A stretch of 16,772 nt of DNA, taken from the NCBI GenBank assembly GCA_947424985.1, contig CANDYN010000012.1:1-16772 (forward strand), in the 5' to 3' direction. The stretch comes from Rickettsiales bacterium. Its GTDB lineage: Bacteria; Pseudomonadota; Alphaproteobacteria; Rickettsiales; Deianiraeaceae. Made by a program: the position numbers and the translations under genes. Under the pieces are notes generated by a model. It had not been told where the DNA came from. It worked only from the letters and a program-made list of their open reading frames with translations, and ran no database searches. This document shows, piece by piece, positions 1-6,203 of this stretch (position 1 is its first letter; each line of letters begins with the position of its first letter).

Positions 1-416
1 CGTCTTAAATCCAAAAACCTATATTTCAAACGAATTTCCTCCCCAACGTTTTCATCAGAATTAACTTGAAAGGGTAAAACCTCGGAAATACTTTCAACTT
101 TAACACCACTTAATAAAACCTCAATTTCTCCAGTTGGAATAGCTTTATTTATCGCATCTTCTGAGCGTTTTACAACCTTTCCCGAGATTGAAATTACCGA
201 TTCATTTGAAATTTTCGCCAAATCATCTATTTTTAAAGAACATAGCTGTTCATCAAGCACCAATTGAGTTATTCCATAATGATCACGAAGATCAATAAAT
301 AAAACCCCACCATGATTTCTTTTATTATGCACCCAGCCCGAAAGATTTATTTCTTCACCAGCATTTTTCACTGAAATTTCCCCACATGTATAGCTTCTAT
401 ATTTAGACTTAATCAA
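1..416 (-). CDS. aspS: Aspartyl-tRNA synthetase, N-terminal part (cut by window edge)
   Basis: Charges tRNA-Asp with aspartate in the cytoplasm. Only the first 138 codons are present; the gene runs off the left edge. The visible part is the anticodon-binding OB-fold domain: an early Tyr-Arg-Ser-Tyr-Thr-Cys segment, then LSGWVHNKRNHGGVLFIDLR followed by HYGITQLV, and finally the start of the hinge to the catalytic domain (RLKYRFLDLRR). These are family hallmarks. The only usable start in the open frame is TTG at 416-414, because an in-frame TGA lies about 50 bases upstream. No clear Shine-Dalgarno precedes it. The gene follows the SRPBCC gene on the same strand with a 95-base gap. Identity is secure. 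Whether it charges Asp only or Asp and Asn cannot be judged from this part. Confidence 0.93.
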   Translation of the reverse strand, partial: MIKSKYRSYTCGEISVKNAGEEINLSGWVHNKRNHGGVLFIDLRDHYGITQLVLDEQLCSLKIDDLAKISNESVISISGKVVKRSEDAINKAIPTGEIEVLLSGVKVESISEVLPFQVNSDENVGEEIRLKYRFLDLR

Positions 417-511
417 GTTAAAATTAAATTGCTTTAAAGCAAAACATGAAAAAAATATTAGTCAAACAAAAAAATATTCAAACATGAACGTAAACTGCAT
501 CAAGAAAAATA

Positions 512-955
512 TTATTCGATATTTGGCTCAACCAACTTAGCTAAATACTGCAAAGACTGCTGCCAACCAACATAGCATTGCTCCAAAGGAATTGCGCTAG
601 GTATATTTTCCTGGGTTATCATCAAATCCGTTCCACATGATACTTTTTTTAGTATAACAGTCGTTTTTAGTGTTCCGGGAAGATTTGGATCGTCAAAGGT
701 ATCGGTATATACCATTTTTTCATTCAGTACAAGCTCTAAATATTCACCACCAAAAGAATGAGATTGTCCAGTTGTGAAATTCTTAAAAGATGCTCTAAAT
801 TTACCACCAACTTTAGCATCAAGACTATGAACCGTACATACAAAACCATCTGGTGCTATCCAACGAGATAGTGCATCACTTTCTGTAAATGCACGATAAA
901 CTTTTTCAGGCGAAGCTAAAAGGATACGATGTAAATGCACTGAGTTGGCAGCCAT
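512..955 (-). CDS. SRPBCC / AHSA1-like domain protein (START-like fold)
   Basis: A 147-residue single-domain protein of the activator-of-Hsp90-ATPase-homologue (AHSA1)-like SRPBCC group, a fold with a hydrophobic ligand cavity. Seen in the sequence: an N-terminal HRILLASPEKVYRAFT segment, a SRWIAPDGF segment, DAKVGGKFRASFKNF, the stretch SHSFGGEYLEL, then YTDTFDDPNLPG, and a C-terminal GWQQSLQYLAKLVEP. This whole order is typical of the family, whose members are of similar length. The frame stays open up to a TTG at 1009, but the family N-terminus (MAANSVHLHR) matches the ATG at 955, so I chose that. The substrate is unknown. The gene lies between tgt and aspS on the same strand, about 83 bases after the tgt stop. 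It may be an acquired stress or detoxification gene, but its role is not shown by the sequence. Confidence 0.88.
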   Translation of the reverse strand: MAANSVHLHRILLASPEKVYRAFTESDALSRWIAPDGFVCTVHSLDAKVGGKFRASFKNFTTGQSHSFGGEYLELVLNEKMVYTDTFDDPNLPGTLKTTVILKKVSCGTDLMITQENIPSAIPLEQCYVGWQQSLQYLAKLVEPNIE

Positions 956-1038
956 AGATAAAATATATGATGCTAGATTTATATGTAATAAAGAATAAAA
1001 CGCAAGCAAAAAATAATTATATACTTTTTGATTTTACA

Positions 1039-2136
1039 TCAAAACAAATCCTCAAGTCTCGTATTTTCATCAAAAGTTTCGGCAATAATTGCGTTTCTAA
1101 TTGCAGTCATCAGATCTTGATAAAAAGTAATATTATGTATCGTCATCAGGCTTGCGACAAGGATTTCACCATTTTTAAATAAGTGATTTAAGTATCTAAG
1201 TGAGTGGTTTTTACAAGTATAACATAAACATTTTTCATCAAGTGGTGCGTCAAGATCAGCATATTTTGCGTTTTTTATTTTAATCTCACCATTTCTTGTA
1301 TATGCCAAACCATTTCTTGCAACCCTTGTCGGTAATACGCAATCAAACATATCAATTCCGCGCGCAACAGCCTTGATTAAATCATCAGGCTTTCCAACGC
1401 CCATTAGATATCTTGGCTTATCTTGCGGCAAAAACGGAATCGTAAAATCAAGAGTCTTTAGCATATTTTCCTGTCCTTCACCAACAGCAAGCCCACCTAT
1501 TGCATAGCCGTCAAAACCAATATCAATCAAATTTTTAGCTGAAATCTCACGTAAATCCTCAAAAGTTGAACCCTGTACAATTCCAAAAAGCCCGTATCCA
1601 TCGCGTTTTATATACGAATCTTTTGATCTTTTTGCCCACCTTAAGGATAATTCCATAGATTTTTTTGCTTTTGCATAAGTAATTGGAAAAGCGGGACACT
1701 CGTCAAAGATCATGGTAATATCGCTTCCTATCTTATGTTGAATATCCATAGATCGCTCAGGAGTTAGCATATATGCTGTTCCGTCAATATGTGAACGAAA
1801 TTTTACGCCTTCTTCGGTTAACTTTCGAATTCCCGCAAGGGACATAACCTGAAACCCACCTGAGTCGGTCAATATCGGCTTTTTCCAATTCATAAACTTA
1901 TGTAATCCGCCAAATTTTTCCATTCTTTCTTCGCCCGGTCTTAACATTAGATGATATGTGTTCCCCAAAATTATCTGACTTCCTGTTGATTCGATCATTT
2001 CGTTTGTCAAACCTTTAATACTTCCCGCTGTTCCAACGGGCATAAAAACCGGAGTTTGAACCTCCCCATGTGCAAGTTTTAACTTTGTAACCCTTGCTTT
2101 TTTATATTCTTTTTCAACTTTAAATTCAAAACTCAT
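1039..2136 (-). CDS. tgt: tRNA-guanine transglycosylase (queuosine tRNA modification)
   Basis: Swaps guanine-34 for preQ1 in tRNAs with GUN anticodons (Asp, Asn, His, Tyr) on the way to queuosine. Numbered from ATG 2136 (365 aa), the protein shows TDSGGFQVMSL with the base-contacting Asp at about 91, GIVQGS and GGLAVGE substrate-pocket loops, FDCVLPTRVARNG with the nucleophilic Asp at about 265, and the zinc site Cys-x-Cys-x2-Cys (about 303, 305, 308) with His at about 334. The active site is therefore intact. Length is normal for bacterial Tgt. An upstream in-frame ATG at 2163 would add nine hydrophobic residues. I prefer 2136 because MSFEFKVEKEYKKARV matches family N-termini and an AAAAAGA purine run lies upstream. 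The gene is divergent from the Gln/Asn-rich gene at 2401. Confidence 0.96.
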   Translation of the reverse strand: MSFEFKVEKEYKKARVTKLKLAHGEVQTPVFMPVGTAGSIKGLTNEMIESTGSQIILGNTYHLMLRPGEERMEKFGGLHKFMNWKKPILTDSGGFQVMSLAGIRKLTEEGVKFRSHIDGTAYMLTPERSMDIQHKIGSDITMIFDECPAFPITYAKAKKSMELSLRWAKRSKDSYIKRDGYGLFGIVQGSTFEDLREISAKNLIDIGFDGYAIGGLAVGEGQENMLKTLDFTIPFLPQDKPRYLMGVGKPDDLIKAVARGIDMFDCVLPTRVARNGLAYTRNGEIKIKNAKYADLDAPLDEKCLCYTCKNHSLRYLNHLFKNGEILVASLMTIHNITFYQDLMTAIRNAIIAETFDENTRLEDLF

Positions 2137-2348
2137 AATAAATCTTTTTGCAAACCAAAACATAGAAAAAATAAAAATCTATAAAAATCGCTTCACAGCC
2201 AAGTAAAGCAAAATTATTAAGTTTAAAATTAAAATAATAAAATCATCTGATACTTGATTAAAAAAAAATACTATAAAGTAAAATATAGCTTTGGTACTGA
2301 GTTTGGGGTAAAATAATCAAATTAAAGTTAAGAAGGAAAATAAATTTT

Positions 2349-2377
2349 TTGACAAATAGATACTTTACAGATATAAA
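2349..2377 (+). promoter_or_regulatory. Sigma-70-type promoter P1 of the first Gln/Asn-rich gene
   Basis: TTGACA at 2349-2354, a 17-base spacer, then TATAAA at 2372-2377. The transcript would start near 2383 inside TAGTTATTT, giving a leader of under 20 bases to the ATG at 2401. The arrangement and bases are nearly repeated upstream of the second Gln/Asn-rich gene (3381-3409). Confidence 0.8.
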
Positions 2378-2400
2378 ATAATAGTTATTTTATTAAAATT

Positions 2401-3225
2401 ATGTCAAACAACTACAATTCTGACAACAACAATCCAAACGTTAACAATGAATGGAATGATAACAAGCCAAAAAACATTGGAGCAATGATGGAAGAGTCTA
2501 ACAGCAAGGCTTACTCTGGCAAAGGAAGAAACGATTATGAAAGTTTCAGTGAGTATAAAAATGATCCAAGGGAAAAATATTCTGCGCAACCAGATGAATA
2601 CGAATCCGAGAATAGTGATTATAACTATAATTCTGAAGATTCTGAAGAATCTGAAGAAAGCAGTAAAGATGCACGAAAAGAAAACATGGCTGCTCCAAAA
2701 ATAACAACGAAAGAACCATCTACACCAAAACAGCCAAGCAAACAGCCATCTTGGACAGAGGCTGAACCAAAAAAACCAACAAAAGAGGCTGAGTTTGAAA
2801 AGCTACACCAAAGAATGGAAACATTGGAAGCAAGAATGTTGGACCATGAAAAAACAGCAGCAAACATGAACTCGCAGCAGCAAAATGCACAACAAAAAAA
2901 CAACATAGCGACATTTGGCAATAGCAATAACAGCAAAAACTATGAAATGCAAAATCAGCAAAATCAAAATGCCTCATCTCAAAAGTTTGCTAGCATGGGA
3001 CAAAACAGATCACAACAAAGCTTTAGTAATCAAAGAAACAATGATTCACAAAACCAACAAAGCTCATATTCTTCGAAACAACAACCGTCATTATCATCAC
3101 CCTACGCCGCTGCAAAACAACAACAGCAACAGTATGGCAATAGCAATGCTAGTAATTTAACAGCAGCAGGGCAACGTAATTACCTAAAAGCTGCTAACAA
3201 CAAATCATCTCAGTACAGCAGATAA
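2401..3225 (+). CDS. Low-complexity Gln/Asn/Ser-rich protein with central coiled coil (unknown function)
   Basis: Not recognised as a named family. The 274 residues fall into four parts: an Asn-rich head (1-30); an acidic Ser/Glu/Tyr region (about 45-95) with a SEDSEESEES run encoded by three 9-base repeats at 2631-2657; a Pro/Lys/Thr region (about 98-128) followed by a short predicted coiled coil (about 129-158, EFEKLHQRMETLEARM); and a long Gln/Asn/Ser tail (159-274) ending in a basic stretch. There is no cysteine, no signal peptide and no membrane segment, so it should be largely disordered. Its tail holds SKQQ-x6-YAAAKQQQ (225-242), also found with identical spacing in the next gene. It has its own near-consensus promoter. 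It could be a secreted effector, a surface or matrix protein, or a scaffold; the sequence does not decide. Confidence 0.85.
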   Translation: MSNNYNSDNNNPNVNNEWNDNKPKNIGAMMEESNSKAYSGKGRNDYESFSEYKNDPREKYSAQPDEYESENSDYNYNSEDSEESEESSKDARKENMAAPKITTKEPSTPKQPSKQPSWTEAEPKKPTKEAEFEKLHQRMETLEARMLDHEKTAANMNSQQQNAQQKNNIATFGNSNNSKNYEMQNQQNQNASSQKFASMGQNRSQQSFSNQRNNDSQNQQSSYSSKQQPSLSSPYAAAKQQQQQYGNSNASNLTAAGQRNYLKAANNKSSQYSR

Positions 3226-3252
3226 TATAAAATTATTTTTATATTTCCAATT

Positions 3253-3319
3253 AATCTTATGCCAATTGAGTATTTCATTCGTTAAACATTTAACGTTTGA
3301 ATTCACGATTGGCATGATT
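3253..3319. repeat. Nested inverted repeat between the two Gln/Asn-rich genes
   Basis: Outer arms ATGCCAAT (3259-3266) and ATTGGCAT (3308-3315) pair perfectly. They extend by four more pairs, AATC (3253-3256) with GATT (3316-3319), across a two-base bulge. Inside lies a second perfect pair, CGTTAAA (3280-3286) with TTTAACG (3289-3295). Transcribed, this would form a long stem with an inner hairpin. It starts about 27 bases after the upstream stop codon and is followed by a modest T-rich stretch, so it may end or stabilise that transcript. A small palindromic repeat element is the alternative. Confidence 0.6.
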
Positions 3320-3380
3320 TCTTTAGCAACCGATGCAAGGAAATGTCAAGTTATAATAAAAAATAATTTTAACAAATTGC

Positions 3381-3409
3381 TTGACAACTAAATTTTTTGT
3401 AACTATAAA
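3381..3409 (+). promoter_or_regulatory. Sigma-70-type promoter P2 of the second Gln/Asn-rich gene
   Basis: TTGACA at 3381-3386, a 17-base spacer, TATAAA at 3404-3409, then TAGTTATTT at 3413-3421 and the ATG at 3434. Element order, spacer length, post-minus-10 sequence and leader length all match P1 at 2349-2377. Confidence 0.8.
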
Positions 3410-3433
3410 TAGTAGTTATTTAATTTAAAGATT

Positions 3434-4168
3434 ATGGCAAACGAAGACAATTCAAAAATAATAAATATGAAGATAGGCACAATGAATATGGAAGTTGACC
3501 TGTCGGATGTTAGTGACCCAGCGTTTCACATTTTAAGCAATTCTGGAAACTTTAAACGCTGGATGGGTGCGAGGGGATATGATCCGACTATTCAATTGAC
3601 TCCATCAGAGACACGAGAGGCTTATAGTCAATTTAAGGAAGATGCATCCATAGATGCAAAAATTCCAATAGATAAAAACAATGCGAATGAAAAGTATGTA
3701 AGTTACGAAGAGCCATGGATAACGCTCGCTAAATTAAGAAACAGTGATCCCCAAAAACACGAAGAGGTAATAAAAATAATGAAAGCTGATGCAGCAGAAA
3801 GGGCAGGATTTGAAAATGTTAAACCTGGACTACAGTCAAATTCACAAATACAAAAAAGCGATAGTCAAAGTACCCTAGCATCGTCCATCAATAGCAATGC
3901 AGTTAAAAGTGACCCACAAACACAGAAAGCGGCAAGTAGTATAGCTCAGGAAATTCAAAATATAAGACAACAGTCATATGCATCTCAGCAAAAAACAGAT
4001 GTCAGCAAACAACAGGTAGCAGGAAAATCATTTTATACAGCAGCAAAACAACAGCAATATGCTAGCACAGGTCGCAACAAATTACCAAGCATAAAGGCAC
4101 CAACGCCAACGTTTACTCAAAAGCTAACGGCAAAGAGTTCTTCGGTATCTGGAAATAAAATAGGATAG
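3434..4168 (+). CDS. Protein with small N-terminal domain and Gln/Ser-rich tail (unknown function), paired with the 2401 gene
   Basis: Not recognised. The 244 residues divide into an apparently ordered N-terminal half (about 1-130, with hydrophobic and aromatic positions such as FHILSNSGNFKRWMGARGYD and YEEPWITLAKLR) and a disordered Gln/Ser/Lys-rich half (about 131-244) ending in a basic tail. There is no cysteine, signal peptide or membrane segment. The tail contains SKQQ-x6-YTAAKQQQ (191-208) followed by AS..GRNKL, matching the tail of the upstream gene in order and spacing, so the two share a C-terminal module although their N-termini differ. It has its own promoter. A shared C-terminal, Lys/Arg-containing module on otherwise different proteins is compatible with a secretion or targeting signal, for example for a type IV system, but that is inference. 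Confidence 0.85.
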   Translation: MANEDNSKIINMKIGTMNMEVDLSDVSDPAFHILSNSGNFKRWMGARGYDPTIQLTPSETREAYSQFKEDASIDAKIPIDKNNANEKYVSYEEPWITLAKLRNSDPQKHEEVIKIMKADAAERAGFENVKPGLQSNSQIQKSDSQSTLASSINSNAVKSDPQTQKAASSIAQEIQNIRQQSYASQQKTDVSKQQVAGKSFYTAAKQQQYASTGRNKLPSIKAPTPTFTQKLTAKSSSVSGNKIG

Positions 4169-4186
4169 CAAATCAACACAAAACCC

Positions 4187-4214
4187 TTGCTTTTTATTTT
4201 TTAGGTTTTATATT
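4187..4214 (+). promoter_or_regulatory. Possible pdhC promoter
   Basis: TTGCTT at 4187-4192, a 16-base spacer, TATATT at 4209-4214, and the pdhC ATG at 4235. The minus-10 is good but the minus-35 matches the consensus only in its first three bases. The short leader is similar to those of the stronger promoters in this window. Confidence 0.4.
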
Positions 4215-4234
4215 TCGTTGCATTTATTTGAAAT

Positions 4235-5497
4235 ATGCCAATTGAACTTTTAATGCCCGCGCTTTCCCCAACCATGACCGAAGGAACGCTTGCGACTTGG
4301 AATAAAAAAGAAGGGGACGCGATTAAATCGGGAGATTTACTTGCTGAAATCGAAACAGACAAGGCAATAATGGAAATTGAATCAACTGAGAATGGAACGA
4401 TTGGAAAAATATTGGTTAAAGCCGGAGCAAAAGGTGTTAAAATTAATACAATTATTGCTTTAATACTAAAAAAAGGTGAAACAGTTGCAGATCTTGAAAA
4501 TTTTAAACCAAAACTTGGATTTTTCCATTCTGAATCGGGCGATGTAAAACCAGCACAAAATATGGAAGAAGTTGCAAAAACAGCTGCACCCGAAGCAACA
4601 AAATCAATACAAAATATTCAAAAAAATGATGATAGAATTTTTGCAAGCCCACTAGCTAAAAGAGTTGCCGAACAAAAAGGTGTAAATGTATGTGAAATAC
4701 AAGGTAGTGGACCCCATGGAAGGGTAATTAAGTCAGACGTAGACTCGTTTTCACCAAGCATGCAAGCTGCGGCTTCATCATTCGGAAGAAATGCGATTGA
4801 ATATAAAGATATGCAAGTTTCAACAATGCGTTCAGTTATCGCTTCAAGACTTCTTGAGTCAAAACAAAATATTCCACATTTTTATCTCGATGCAGATTGT
4901 AACGTTGATAATTTACTAAAAGCACGCGAGTTTATTAATTCACAAGCACCAAAAAAAGATGGAAAACCTGCGTATAAAGTTTCAGTTAACGATATAATCG
5001 TAAAATGTACAGCAATTGCGATACGTAATAAACCGTTTGTAAATTGCTCTTGGATGAAAGATGCAATAAGACAGTATAGCAATATAGATATCTCAGTCGC
5101 AGTTTCAATTCCCGATGGACTGATAACTCCAATCGTAAAAAACGCCGATCAAAAAGGTGTTTTACAGATTTCAAGCGAAATAAAAGACTTAGCTGCAAGA
5201 GCAAAAACCGGTGGATTAAAACCGGAAGAGTTTCAAGGTGGTGGATTTTCTATTTCAAATCTTGGAATGTACGGAGTTAAAAATTTCCATGCAATTGTCA
5301 ACCCGCCTCAATCTTGTATTTTAGCTGTTGGAACAACAGAGGAAAAACCAATAGTGAAAAATAGAGAAATTTCCGTTGCAAATATAATGACAATCTCGAT
5401 TTCAGTTGATCACAGATCAATCGATGGAGCAAAAGCTGCTGAGTTTTTATCCGAACTTAAGGCGATAATTGAAAATCCTGTTCTTGCGATATTGTGA
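4235..5497 (+). CDS. pdhC: Pyruvate dehydrogenase complex E2, dihydrolipoamide acetyltransferase
   Basis: Transfers the acetyl group from lipoyl-lysine to CoA in the pyruvate dehydrogenase complex, making acetyl-CoA. The 420 residues show the three expected modules: one lipoyl domain (about 1-80) with the lipoylated Lys43 in ETDKA; a peripheral-subunit-binding domain (about 136-170, FASPLAKRVAEQKGV then GSGPHGRVIKSDV); and the catalytic acyltransferase core (about 190-420) with the DHRSIDG motif and catalytic His393. The MPIELLMPALSPTMTEG start is typical of alphaproteobacterial and mitochondrial E2. Pyruvate specificity rather than 2-oxoglutarate is inferred from that. Linker length is short but normal for a single-lipoyl E2. 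It stands alone here, without E1 or E3. Its stop codon lies inside a perfect palindrome at 5492-5509. Confidence 0.95.
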   Translation: MPIELLMPALSPTMTEGTLATWNKKEGDAIKSGDLLAEIETDKAIMEIESTENGTIGKILVKAGAKGVKINTIIALILKKGETVADLENFKPKLGFFHSESGDVKPAQNMEEVAKTAAPEATKSIQNIQKNDDRIFASPLAKRVAEQKGVNVCEIQGSGPHGRVIKSDVDSFSPSMQAAASSFGRNAIEYKDMQVSTMRSVIASRLLESKQNIPHFYLDADCNVDNLLKAREFINSQAPKKDGKPAYKVSVNDIIVKCTAIAIRNKPFVNCSWMKDAIRQYSNIDISVAVSIPDGLITPIVKNADQKGVLQISSEIKDLAARAKTGGLKPEEFQGGGFSISNLGMYGVKNFHAIVNPPQSCILAVGTTEEKPIVKNREISVANIMTISISVDHRSIDGAKAAEFLSELKAIIENPVLAIL

Positions 5498-5509
5498 TAA
5501 AAATCACAA
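5492..5509. promoter_or_regulatory. Perfect palindrome across the pdhC stop codon: hairpin or CRP/FNR-type operator
   Basis: TTGTGATAAAAATCACAA folds into a perfect 7-bp stem with an AAAA loop. It also contains TGTGA-N6-TCACA, the textbook CRP half-site pair. It includes the pdhC stop (TGA 5495-5497) and ends 19 bases before the ATG of the next gene. No T-run follows directly, so it is a poor intrinsic terminator. Either a 3'-end-protecting hairpin or a regulator site for the downstream gene is possible. Confidence 0.5.
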
Positions 5510-5528
5510 CATTATAGATTTTTAAACA

Positions 5529-6203
5529 ATGAATAGGAACGTACCGCAAGATAACGGATTCACTGATTTGCAAGAACTTAGATATATCGACTCACTTACA
5601 AGATCAGAAGGGTATTTTGATAATGGTAAAACCGAAGGAGAGTATATCAATGCCATTAAAAATAATGAACTATATTTAAGCCATATCCCGCCTGCAAAAA
5701 GAACGCAAAAAGTATGTGAAACGGCGATAAACACTAGAAATATTCGCAATGGACTAAAAGATGTTCCGTTTAATTTGAGAACATGGCAAATGTGCGTTAA
5801 TGCTTTTAATATCAATAGTTTTAATATATATGATGTTCCAGAAAAATTTATAAAATACATCGCATATGAGACGTTACAAAACAAAACATCCAAATCATTC
5901 AATAAAATAATAAAATTTAATAATCTTACAGAAAAAGACAATATACCACCAAGTTTGAAAATTACCCAAAAAACATACAATAAATATAACAAATATCCAA
6001 ATGAGTTAAAGAAAAACTCTCTCCAACTGCACAGCATGAACAAACAATATTCACTTTATTCAACAATAAAAGATGACGATAAATATATATTTACTCAACC
6101 CAAGATGGAAAAAAGAATGCAAAATCTTATTTGGACATTAAAGGAAAGGAAAAAGATAGAGAGTAGCGGCATTGAAAGATACACAGAACTTTTTTCACGC
6201 TAA
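5529..6203 (+). CDS. Hypothetical protein with DUF4116-like helical repeats
   Basis: A 224-residue protein of unknown function. Its middle (about 49-125) contains two to three units of roughly 25 residues with a repeating pattern: LSHIPPAKRTQKVCETAI, then LKDVPFNLRTWQMCVNAF, then a weaker IYDVPEKFIKYIAYETL. The pattern x-[IV]-P-x3-R-T-x3-C-x2-A resembles DUF4116 repeats found in proteins of protist- and animal-associated bacteria. That match is by eye. The rest is basic and Lys/Asn/Tyr-rich (about 126-224), with no signal peptide or membrane helix. It starts 32 bases after the pdhC stop, just beyond the palindrome, and may be co-transcribed with pdhC. Its TAA shares two bases with the uvrB stop on the other strand. 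An effector role is possible but unproven. Confidence 0.8.
   Translation: MNRNVPQDNGFTDLQELRYIDSLTRSEGYFDNGKTEGEYINAIKNNELYLSHIPPAKRTQKVCETAINTRNIRNGLKDVPFNLRTWQMCVNAFNINSFNIYDVPEKFIKYIAYETLQNKTSKSFNKIIKFNNLTEKDNIPPSLKITQKTYNKYNKYPNELKKNSLQLHSMNKQYSLYSTIKDDDKYIFTQPKMEKRMQNLIWTLKERKKIESSGIERYTELFSR

Noticed and set aside
429..442. Perfect palindrome TTGCTTTAAAGCAA upstream of aspS
   Set aside because: Only a 5-bp AT-rich stem with a 4-base loop and no T-run; too weak to call a terminator or operator in such AT-rich sequence.
2164..2348. Possible small gene or tgt promoter in the tgt/Gln-Asn-rich intergenic region
   Set aside because: Only weak minus-10-like boxes on the minus strand and short AT-rich repeats; no frame, RNA fold or promoter good enough to report.
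2631..2657. Three 9-base repeats (TTCTGAAGA-like) as a variable-number tandem locus
   Set aside because: Too few units and in frame within a low-complexity acidic stretch; ordinary for such a protein.
3259..3285. Mini-frame MPIEYFIR whose first 11 bases equal the start of pdhC (4235)
   Set aside because: Similarity fades right after ATGCCAATTGA, and the bases are also explained as an arm of the inverted repeat; likely chance.
4179..4208. AAAACC...GGTTTT inverted repeat before pdhC as a terminator
   Set aside because: Six AT-rich pairs around a long loop and no following T-run; it overlaps the likely pdhC promoter instead.
5522..6043. Open frame opposite the DUF4116-like gene
   Set aside because: Hydrophobic reading of an AT-rich coding strand; the plus-strand frame is longer, ordered and fits its neighbours.
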